In this document: positions 1 through 11,100 of the stretch, piece after piece
Layout of the letters: the number at the start of each line of letters is the position of its first letter
How positions within the stretch are numbered: position 1 is the stretch's first letter
Assembly (NCBI RefSeq): GCF_003073045.1
Contig: NC_037600.1
Coordinates: 13,721,188 to 13,785,187 of the forward strand
Reading direction: 5' to 3'
DNA length: 64,000 nt
DNA from: Pomacea canaliculata
Lineage: Eukaryota > Mollusca > Gastropoda > Architaenioglossa > Ampullariidae
Notes under the pieces: model-generated
The model's input: only the letters and a program-made list of their open reading frames with translations
Told to the model about the DNA's origin: nothing
Databases searched by the model: none
Program-made: the position numbers and the translations under genes

Positions 1-870
1 TTTATACTGCACTTTTAAAAAAAATATAGTTTATATAAAACGGACAAAAAGTTCCTTGAAGCAACCAGCAAAATAATTTAAAAAAAAACAGACTTAATAC
101 GTAATTTTAATGCCAGCATATGTAGACAGACCGACGCACAGACACACCAACATGCATTCAGATTTCTCTACATCACTGGACACGTGCACTTGTTACTTGC
201 TGGTCTGTCTATGGCATCAACTTCTGTCCAAAATGTAAACATCCCTTGTCACGATCACAGTAAACGTCTATGGAAGTTGACGACACTTCACTTTTGTGTG
301 TGATGACATGTACACGTCGGGAGAATTACAGATGTCACGATGACAGTTCTGTGTACGGCCATCACATATGCAGTGATGTCAGCATCGTCTGCTCCATCTC
401 GTCATAGTACTGATAACTAACAGTATTAGTGTTTTTGTATGTGCATGCAAGTGATTTAACATTCCACGTTATCTTATATCTATTTCCTTCTCCAGTTCTC
501 TCATCATTTGTTTCAATTACTTGAAATCTATACCAGTTGAATACAACTTTATCAATTCAGAACAGCTGTAACACACAAGTATGGCAAAATTTGTGTAGAA
601 CTATATCATGTCAGAACTTGGTGAAGGTCCGATGATACACCCCCAATTAAGATTAATTACACGCACACTTTTTAAAAAGTTGCATGCCTACATTTATATT
701 GCCTGGCAAGCAGCCATGCAGCTATCCCTTTATTTGAAACGCGACGTGCATAAATCCTGAAAATGTCTTACAACAGCCTTTAAAAAAAAACCCTGCTGTC
801 TCACTGCAAACGATCGGCCCACAGAAGTCTGTGGACTGGCCGCTATTCTCTATCAAACCAAGTCCATGAT
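1..870. other. AT-rich non-coding flank
   Basis: No open frame with protein-like composition or splice context is visible on either strand. The stretch is AT-rich with short A and T runs. It probably lies upstream of the NKRF-like gene, whose candidate promoter begins just after it. Confidence 0.5.
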
Positions 871-879
871 CAAACCATG

Positions 880-1013
880 AATTACTTGTTCATGCAAGGT
901 CAACCTCGAGGTCAGCTGCGAGTAAACGACGTCACTTCCGGCAACTATACAGCTAACTTCCGTTCAGTAATCGAGATGGATCTATACTTTCGGCTGTGCA
1001 TTTTCATACAACA
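880..1013 (+). promoter_or_regulatory. Candidate promoter and non-coding first exon of the NKRF-like gene
   Basis: Around 927-941 a CRE-like core (CGACGTCA) abuts an ETS-type site (ACTTCCGG), and a second ETS-like site (AACTTCCG) follows near 955. This pairing is typical of TATA-less housekeeping promoters in animals. About 70 bases further on, a good splice donor (ACAACAG followed by GTGAAT, after 1013) could end a 5' UTR exon. The first coding exon of the NKRF-like gene opens with an acceptor at 5100 that lies 22 bases before the ATG, so an upstream non-coding exon is needed. Assigning this one is inference. Confidence 0.35.
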
Positions 1014-4000
1014 GGTGAATTTATTGCTTTTTACATATTTTGAAACTATTTTTAATATTATACCAGATTATCCCCCAAAGTTCCAGTGTCTTCGAAGACA
1101 AGTAAATGTAATTAAAACTACCTTTTTCGCATTGTCAACAATGACATGATTGTCTCTCACTTTCAGGCGTCTGCAGTTACTTAGTCGAAATAATCAAAGT
1201 TTTTAATCGATTTTAATTACGTTAAAGTTACAATTGTAAAGTTTTGTTTGAACAAAAGATATTACTTTTTTTTCACTATTAACTTCATCCTTATTCTTCA
1301 GTTTGTGAATAACAGTCACAAACGAAAATTGATATTAATGTACAAACTAGAACAATACAGACTTAATTATTCATGAATACAAAATACGTCATCTTAACAT
1401 ATCCTCATTTTTATGTTTAACATTTACAGTTTGTAAAAATTACTTCTTTAGATTGTATTTTTATTTTGAAAAGATTACATTCTAAAACCTTTGCTATGGT
1501 GCTTTTTCTGTACCATAAATTTATTATTGTTGTTAATAGTACTAAAACATTATGGGGTTCTTAAAGTATAATATTTGCAGTTAGTTCCAGATCGTGTCAG
1601 CCTTTGTTGCTAATAAAGCGAACTATGCGATTAGAGAATATTCTTTTAGTAAGAGAACAGTGTAGTCCAGTCTGGTTATAACTTTTTTGTTTGTTTTTTT
1701 TTTTCAACCAGAGGGATGCCTGATTTATCTTTCTCTGTTCTTCTACCATTATTGTTCAAGAGGGCTTGGGTCTTGAAAAATTAATTGCAGGTGCTGGGTA
1801 GCTTTGCAACAAAGGATCTGTTTTGATGGTGTCATGTCAAGATTACCCTGCTGCTATCATATTGCTGTAGTTGAGCTTATTCCAAAGATATAGTATGCTC
1901 TGCTGGCATAATATATTGACACTGCATGTGTTGTTATGGAAAGTAATCTGTAAGCACTTTTGGCTGGATGGCTACCTAATTTCCTTTAGATTGTGTATGG
2001 TGTCATCAGTATGTTCAGAGTTTATACAGTTCTTGTGCATTTTTTCATCCAGTTGAACACATGTTAAATGTTTATTATTTGTAATGGTCAGTTGTTTATT
2101 ACTTCTTTTTTAAAGCAGGGGCTGGAATACCACTATTAATTATAAGGATTTTGTTCCCTGAGTCTTGGCAGATGTTTGTGGTACAAGTGTGTGATCTATG
2201 GCTGGCAGTGAACTCATAATAAGTGTGAAACTAAGAGATTGTTGAGCTTGAAGTTTTTTTAAAATATGTGTTGGTAATATGTCAGAATCATAATACCAGT
2301 CCATAAAATTCTTCAAGTTCAACAGCAAAACTTTATTTATCTGCTGGTGCAGTTATTGTGGCTTGCTTGCTGGAAAATACACAGCTGCAGAAAAAAATTG
2401 TGATAGCAGAGATATAGCAGCTACACTGAGCACAGTTTATAACAACCCAAAGTAGACTATAAATTCAGGCTAGCTCAGCTCAAAACAATCATCACCAGTG
2501 TTGGTCAAATGGCATTGGCTCTCTGCAGTATTTATAGAGCATTTTCATATGTAAAAGGTAAAAAGCAGAACCTTTGTGATCTGAGGTTGCATAATCTTCA
2601 CAGGCAAATGGGTAATGTCTGTGTAGGTATTTTTCAGAAGGCAACTGCATTATCACTTCTTTCCAAAACCTGTATGCCTCTTTGTGTGACGCATTGCACA
2701 ATCTTGTAGAGCGATGACACTAACATTCTGAGTTTTAGCTTGTATACTTTAACTCTGTACAGTTTAAATATCTTTAGTTGATGAACCAATTTTTAAATGG
2801 TGGTTGATCAGGAACTCAGAACTGTAAACATTTAATTACCATTCCGCCAACCGTCCCTCTCGTCCCATTCCTATGTTGACCATAAGTATCTGTTTGACAA
2901 ATAAACTATCCTGCACAAGTCAAACTGTGGTAAAAGAGTGTGTTCATGTTGATAATATCAGAAGATATCATTGTGATGTTCTACACTTGAATGTCTTCTT
3001 CATTGTTAACATGAAATTTGATCACAGTGAAACTTACGGATGAAAGTTCAACAAAATTTTCCCAGTCCACAGCATTGCCTGTTAAACCTGGAGTCACCTG
3101 CTCTGCTGTAGTCCCATTGTGATCTGACTGCAGCACTCCTGTCATTTGAATTGACACATCAGCTTCTTGCTGTATTTCACCTGGAGGTAATTGCTGCACA
3201 GTTCACAAACTATTGTGTACATAGTAAGGTGCACATTTATAATTCCAAAGCAACAATGTCTTGAAACATACTGGAGAAAGAAAACATGAGATGAAGACTG
3301 CTTTTGGCAAATGTTGGGATATTTGTTTTTCTTTTGTGATCATGCGTCCATTTTTTTTTTTTTATGAACAGTTACTTTTCTTCCTGTTTTATTTTTTGAA
3401 GTGAGGTTGGGTAGGTAGCAGAGATTATGTTGTGAGAAACAGATTAAATACCATGGAAAGTGAACATTTACTTTTGGCTGCAATCCTTTCCCTGCAGTTT
3501 GCAAAATCATTGAATTAGCTTCCAGCTTTGAAGAAATATTTCCCATTGCTTGATTAGCAGAAAGTGGATAACTAAACTGTATTCTTCTTCTTCAGGCCTA
3601 GAGACATAATGTTTGGGGAAGCCATAGAAAACAACAAGACTGTACAAGTGTTAAAGACTGGTTTTTATGTCCCAACTGTGCAATAACTAGTGGTCATCTC
3701 ATTGCTGAAAACAATTTATGCATGCAAGGGAGCATGAAGTCCATCATAGCTGTCTCTGTCTTTAGATTTTTTTTTTCTTAAAACAAAACAGCTTGGACAC
3801 CAAAAATTCTACAAACTCATTACCTCTTGCTAGAGGAAGTGTGTAGTAAAAAAGCTTTGTAGAACATTACAACTACAAGTAGGCATTATTGTTACATGCA
3901 TACTGAAGCCATTGATACATACCCTGTTTCTTGTAAAATTTTAAAGGGTTGATAGCAAGTCACACAACTTGCATCAACTAGTCACGGAACCCCTAACCTC

Positions 4001-4111
4001 TCAAGTCCATGGAATGTGATCTGAATATGCTGGGAGAAGTCATTTCACTCAGGAAGTTTCATGATGAATTACAAGCTCTGAAGTTCAGAGCACACTCCTT
4101 GGTGAAATCTC

Positions 4112-4392
4112 CCAAGGCCTCGGTTATGAAGCAAGTATAAGGCATTACTTCTGCAACATGGGGAATTCAAGGACGAATGTCTTGTTACTGGTTATAAATC
4201 GATGTACAGACCATGCAGATGTTGTTTTACCCCTGGAGCTATATTATAAAGTCCTAGGGTAAAGAAAAGAAGTAGTGTTCACAGGGTCTGGAAACTGCTT
4301 TATAACTTCAGAAACAAGATGCTTTTCCTTAAGTTACCCATGTTGCCCTATGGCAATGCCTTACCCTCACTTCATAACTAGGACCTCAGCTG
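4112..4392. mobile_element. MITE-like element with about 50-bp inverted ends
   Basis: The left end (about 4112-4163, containing GGTTATGAAGCAAGTATAAG) is an imperfect inverted copy of the right end (about 4338-4392, containing CCTCACTTCATAACTAGG). Both ends share GTTATGAAG, then TAAGGCATT, then GCAACATGGG. The interior shows no coding capacity. No clear target-site duplication could be fixed, so boundaries and superfamily are uncertain. A sequence related to the right end recurs at 58,489-58,545. Confidence 0.45.
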
Positions 4393-4443
4393 TTGATGAT
4401 GCTGATCAGCCACCTTTAATCTGACTTTATCTTGGTGGTAACT

Positions 4444-4560
4444 ATTGCAGCCTGGTGGTGCAGTGGTTAAACACTTGCCATTAATATGGTGAGAATCATC
4501 TTTTTGGGGTTTGGAGTTTGCTGTGGGTATGCTGTTCTTTCTGTGCATGCAACACCTTTT
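4444..4560 (+). mobile_element. tRNA-derived SINE, degenerate copy
   Basis: The stretch begins with a box A-like segment (CTGGTGGTGCAGTGGTTAAA) and continues through GGTGAGAATC to a box B-like GGGGTTTGGAGTTTG, then GCTGTTCTTT. It aligns along its length with the better preserved copy at 15,838-15,945 (GGTGGCGCAACGGTTAGCGC, CTGGGTTGAGCTCTCG, GGTGTTCTTT). It is inserted in the probable first intron of the NKRF-like gene. Confidence 0.5.
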
Positions 4561-5122
4561 ACAGTCTCAGCTCCTTTGCCATGACTATAGCCTTAGTTGT
4601 TGGCTTGGCATTAATTACCATCCTTTTAGCCTTTGTTTAAGGAGTTTAATTACTGCTGCACAGATTAGCAGCAATTAGTTCATAAAAGTTTGTTTTTATT
4701 ATTTTTTAAATCATCACTGATATATAAAAATTAACCTAAAGATAGTTTGTTCTATATTTAAATGCAGCAACTCCTTCCCTAAAGTGGTCATTGTTGTTAA
4801 TACAATTTTCAAAATGACTGTAAGCCTAGCCAATGTTCAGCAGGAAACTCCCATGGTCTTATGAAATTGGCAACATTGTGTTAGGGGTGTGACTCCTCAG
4901 ATGTTTGTGGAGGAGAACATTCCCAGCAGTTTTTTTTTTTGTTTCACCACACCATACTCTCTCCTTCCACTCCATACTCATAGCATTGCTAATCCAGTCT
5001 TTATATTCTCCACAATTTCTTTCGATCTTTAAACAAAAGTAAATATGGTCACAGCTTTCAGTCATAATCACTGCAGATTTTGTACTGTTTATCATTGCAG
5101 CTAGTGGTCTGGTGCAGACATC

Positions 5123-8100
5123 ATGAGCACAAAACGACCATTTCCTCTGGGTGGGACCCAGGAATACAGTGAAGAGGCTTCGGCACCAAAGATAAAAACA
5201 GTGAATTATTCTGGGTCTCTGGATGCCATTAAGGTGAGAAAAGATCGGTGTGATGACCACAGAGACAATAGTAGTTTATTCCTTGTTACTCCTTGAGGTC
5301 GCAACAACACCTCACCAGCGGACCCAGTTTTGGGCAGCCCCCATCCCCTCCCCCTCAGTTGGGCCCATGGGGTTCCAACGTCCTTTGCCTCACTCTCTGC
5401 TGTTCTTTTCCAAGTCTGCTTTGGTCTCCCAACTCTCCTCTTCCCCTGAGTGTTCCAGTCAAGCAGAGACAATACTGTTAGATAAAAACAGTCGTCTTTA
5501 TTGCAGTTTGTAGCATGTAGTGGTCATGACTTTTGACAGAAAGTTTAGTCCCTGAAAATGTTGATACAAAAGCTCACTAGAGTTACACTGTCAGATCAAA
5601 CGCCCGCAGTTGAGACTAGCCTGCAGGCTGTGGAGTATGATATAGATTCATTAAGGCACAGGTTACATGTTACAGAGTATGTTGTTTCATAATTCAATTT
5701 GCTAGGTAGCTTTTGTTTATATATTGATAGAGATTTTTCTTTGCTTAGTCCCAGGATTTAGTATAGTGTGTGTGCATGCATGCATGCTTCATTTGCATGT
5801 ATAGAAACAGTAGTATCTCTCACTTCAGTCTTCATCTGGCATGTCATGCAGAGTGTCACCATTGCTCTTCTGTTTCTCATATTCCACAGATTGCATATGG
5901 CTACAGTTCTGGTACCAGCAAGAAGTGGATGGAGTCAGACGAAGATAAAATTGTAGGCTGCAGAAAGCCCGGCTACAGCCAAGACATGAAAAGATTAAGC
6001 AATAAAGACATCCATTCAACCACCAGTGGTAGTATCTTTTGTTTCCTAATGTCCACTGTAGCAGGTTGACAGGTTTTTGTGACTTTGAAAATAATTGAGA
6101 ACCGTGGGTTACAAGCTAGCTTGGCTGTTAAAATGCTAATGATTGTATTAAAACTAGAGTGCAAGTTAATGCTTAGCCCAGTGGTGCCCCACCTTTTCTT
6201 GCCTGAGGGCCGCACTGGACATGATATAAAATCTTGCGGGCCAGAACATGGCAGTTTTGGCAGAATCATGATGCTAAAAATGAAATTATATTGTGTCATT
6301 AAAATGAGTGGGCCAGATGAGGCATCTTCGTAGGCCACATGTGGCCTGTGGGCCGTAGGTTGGGCATCCCTGGCTTAGCCCCAGTGAAACATGAAGTTAA
6401 TCCCAAAGTTACTGACAGGTTAGTGAAACTGTTATTAGTTTGACACAAAAATGCATTATGTTTTTTTTTAAATCTACTTTTGATGTAATTGAAAGCCACA
6501 TTCATTTTGAGCACTTAGCACTTGTTACTGAGAAATTGCCATTGAACAAGTCTATTTGTGTAATTTCACAGGAAATAAGGTTTAGTCTTCTTTTCAGGCC
6601 ATATTGGAGAATTCTTATGTTCAAAAGATTTTTCTCGCATGTTGAACAGAGCTGTCAGCATCGATTTGGGGAATCAGTATTAGATAATGAACTCATACCA
6701 TAAAGTTGAAAATGATTTTATTCCCATGTGGGCATGTAAAATAGCTGACAGCATAACAATGTTGATGGCTTATCTAAATTGTTGTTAATTGGTTATCAAA
6801 CATCTGTCCAGTAAGATTCCATTCTTAGATTTGTAGCAGTCATGTATCTGAGAGCTGCCACAAAAAATATTTAAAATTAAATATGTTAGCTGTTATTTTC
6901 ACTTGTGGAGTTTAGACTTGGTAGTTGAATATATTTTTGAGTCCAAACTATTCTTTGTGTCCTAGGCACTTCTCAAGGTTTCAGTCATGGAGTAAGTGAG
7001 AGCTTGTCCAGAGTATCAGGGCAGACAATAACTTTTGATTACAATCATGGTTCCAGTACAGCAGGGCCAAGTAATTTTTCCAACTTCCAACATAGTGAAC
7101 TCTTCAGTGGTAAGAAAGGATTTGGCAGCTTTAAGCAGGAAGCAGCTGACTTGCAAGGGAATCAAATGCAGATTTCCAGAGGGGAATGTAATTATGCTGA
7201 TGATGCCGACATTGGTTCTGGCGGCAGCCCATGGGAGATAGGGAAAAACTGTGATCCCTCAGCTCATCAGCCAGTGAGATTTGACAAAGTGAACCAAGGA
7301 GATCAAGATTCCCACTGCAGGTTTACATGGAGAATCAGAAGAGGGAGTCAGATGGGGGTAAAAAATCTGAACCAGGATTTTGGTTTTGGGAGTGAGATGA
7401 ACATGAGAGGTAGAAGTTTCAGAGGTCAACCAAGTAGACAGGCGAAAACTCCCAACCAGAGCTTCATATCAGTGTTCAGACAGAGATCAGAGTCAAGTGG
7501 TGGTGAGGACGAGTCGGAAAATGCCACTAACACAAATTTTAGGATCACTCATTCTTTAGGAGTGGGAAGAGGTCAAAACTTTGGGAATCAAAAAATGAGA
7601 AAGCCAAGAACCTTTGGTGGACAGAACCATCCAGCAGAGTCCGAGAGCATGAATCATGGGTATGGCAGGGATCAAGCAAAGATAAAACATCAGATCCATG
7701 ATTTTGTTTTTGGAGATGTGGCAGACATGAGAGGTGAAAGTTTCACAGTTCGAGCAAGTAGACAAACTCAAAACCAGACATTCAGATCTGAAAGGGGCTC
7801 AGTGTTAGGACAGAGGTCAGAGTCAAGTGGTGGTGATGATGAGTCGGAACATGCCACTAGCACAAATTTTAGCATCACACATTCTTTAGGAGTGGGAAGA
7901 GGTCAAAACTCTGGGAATCAGAAAATGAGAAAGCCAAGATCTTTTGTGGACAGAACCAGTTAGCAGAGTCTGAGAGCATGGATCATGGGTATGGCAGGGA
8001 TCAGGCAAGGACAAAACATCAAAGCCATGATTTTGTTTTTGGAGATGTGGCAGACATGAGAGGTGAAAGTTTCACAGTTCAAGCAAGTAGGCAAACTCAA

Positions 8101-11100
8101 AACCAGACATTCAGACCTGAAAGGGGTTCAATGTTAGGACAGAGGTCAGAGTCAAGTGGTGGTGGGGATAATGGTGGTAATGATGTGCTAGAAAATGTCA
8201 GTGGTGAAAGTTTTGGCATATCCCAGTCTTTTGATTGGGGGCAAGGTCAGAAAAAGGGAATGTCAAGGTCTTTTTTGGGAGAGACCGAACAAGAGGAATC
8301 CAAGAGTAGGGGCTTTAGAGGTAGAGGGAATCATGGGAACACTAGCAAAGGAGACAATCCAGTAAGGCGTGGCCAGTTCAGAGAAAAACCTGAGCACCTA
8401 GTCATAAGTGGCTTAGACCAACAGGGACAATCAGGAGGTAATAGGTGTCCTGGAGCTTTTGGAGGAGGAAGAGGAGGTGGTGGTGATAATGGCAGTGGAA
8501 GCGTTGCTTTTGGTCGTGGGGCCAGCTTAGGCCGAGGAGCTGCATGCAGGTTTGCACGAGGAAGCAATAGTACTGTTGCACCAGTTCCACTTATGAGCAT
8601 AAAATTTGAAGGTCTGGAAAAGTGGAACAACCAAGGAGGACCAGGGAGGTGGAACACTCGGGGCCTGCAGTCGGGAAGAGGTGCTTTCTCTCACAGCAGA
8701 GGCAGAGGTAGCACTACAAGACTGGATGGCCACTCTGCTAGCTCAAGCAGCATAACTAGCAATAATTCACCCTTTGGCCAAGAGCAGCCTCATGCTGGGG
8801 AGAGTACAACCTTCAACAGGCCAGCCAATCAGAACAACCTTGGCGATGTGTCATGGTCCTGTCGATATGCTTTGATGTTTGGAGGCAGTTTGGACAACCC
8901 ACAGGTGTGTGCAACTAGCATCTGTCCTTAAAAGGAAGGCTTTACTGTACTTTTTTATGCAGACAATCCTCTTGCTGCATAATTTGATTTGATAATATGA
9001 TGATCATCATCCCCGAAATATTTACACATTATGTGTTAACATATGAAAGTGTTTAGGCGCCATAATATCAACTTGTGTATGCATGTATTCTTTTTCTGAA
9101 TCATATCACATTGCTACCCCTTTACGCTTTATGCATTTTTACTCCTTACAGACCCTTCATAACTGATATATCATCAAATGTGTGACTATATTTTGCAAAG
9201 TTGTTGTGAAATCTTTGCCAACCATAGTCACACATTCAATGGAAAACTTTCAAGAAACTATTTTGAGGTCCTGTGTTTCTTCATTTCTGCATACAGGCAG
9301 TGCGGCTGCAGCAGTTCAAAGACTTTTTAACAAACTTTCCAGAGCGTATCAATGCTATACAAACCATTATTAATGGCATCACTGCAAGCAGACTGAAGCT
9401 GACAGCTGACTTTGAAGCAGAACATTTGATGACAGTTATCAAGCCTCTGTTCACAGGCCGCCTCAGTCTTGGTGAGACCTTTCTCACTCGTGGCTTGGGT
9501 CTGAGCAAAAAGGCTGTCAAGGCAAGTGTTCAGAGTCCTTTTTGTATTAACTTTGTTATAAAGTCCTCATACTTTTTTTTAAAAGAAATTATTTATTGTA
9601 GATGATTGATTTTTGTAATTATAAAAGAGAGAAAGATCAGCATTTCTGAGTGCTGTTGCCAAGACCATCAAATCTTTGTTTCCTTTTAAAATTCTAACAT
9701 CACATTCTGAAAAGATCTGGTCATGTAAAGAAATTTAAGACATCCGCTTTTCTTGATTAGACCAATCTGAAAAATTGTCTTAGCAGTCAGAGATGGGGTT
9801 TCAGATGCCTTAAGCATGCTTATGCTTCATTATAGATTTATAGCAGAAGTATGCATTTGTTGAGTAATGATTTTCTCACTTTTAGCACGACTGTTTTACA
9901 CGTGGCCTGGAAATTTTGAAGACAAAGTCAGTGGAGGAGATTATGGCTCTTGAAGATTGTGGAGTCGAAGCTTTGAAGGAGGAAGTGCTTCAGCAGAGTA
10001 AAGAAGACTATGATGCTTTCAAGAAATTTATATATGTAGGTATTACAGTAGGCCAAAATGTGTTTCCCTTATGCTTATTAAACAGCACAATGAGAATATA
10101 TTCACATGACCATTGATCGCAGTGTTTTTTATCAAGTTAGTAAATAAGGCTAGACATGGTGAACTAATTAACCCTGTAAACAACTGCCACACTATAAAAC
10201 AATTTTTTAGAAATTGAAATCTGAGCATCATTCTCACTGGTTGATGCACACTTAATTTCTGAACAGCCTAAATTTAAATAGTCTTTTTTTTTTTTGCATT
10301 ATTTATGTATACTAAATTACTTGTTAATAAATTATATTAATTATTAAAGCAGATGAGAAGAAATGAAAATAGCTTATTTTTCCTTTTTTTTTTTTAAAGG
10401 AAAAACATGCTTCTGAATCTGACACCTCAGAAAAGATTCGTACAGCTGCTATATCAACAGTTAGGTCAACTGAGTGGCACTTTCCTCTGGCAGACAAAAT
10501 AATGATGTTTGCAAAAGAAGTTGAAAAGCCAGGCATGGAAGATGTTCCCCTCATATCTCGATTTGATGTCACTAGCTTTAAGGTATGATGACCTTTGTCT
10601 TATAAGAATACTAATTCAAGGTATGCCAAAGTTGCTTCAACATAGGGTTGTGGCATGTTGCTTTAAAAAAAAATATTCCATGTAAAATGAACTTGTTCCA
10701 AGTTAGGTTTCTTGAAATTCCTCCCAATAGTTCAGTGTAGCCAGTGGGAGATAATGAATATTTGAAGTTGTTGCTTTCATATTTGTAGTCAGATTTTCTT
10801 TACCTTAACTCATTGATAGTGGGACCCTGATTGTCATGATTCTACCTAGATGTACATGAAATTTAAACATTAAACCAAAAAAGAATGTGAAATACAGATG
10901 AGTAAATCTGAGTGATAATTAAAATTCACAATATGTAGAAATCAAATATCCCTACTTGCCATCATCATCTTTGAACAACTTTATTGCTTACATGTTTTCA
11001 AAAACAAATTCCAGTACGTCCGAATACTACCTTGTTTTGATCAGTGTTTCATCGGAGTCCTTGTTTCGTTCTTGAAGAGTAAAAGCAGAACTCCATCATT

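Larger units (their letters stand above)
1014..5100 (+). other. Probable first intron of the NKRF-like gene
   Basis: This is a 4-kb AT-rich stretch with T-rich runs and no convincing exon. It contains an inverted-repeat element (4112-4392) and a SINE (about 4444-4560), both listed separately. It ends in a clear acceptor (ATCATTGCAG at 5091-5100). Confidence 0.4.
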
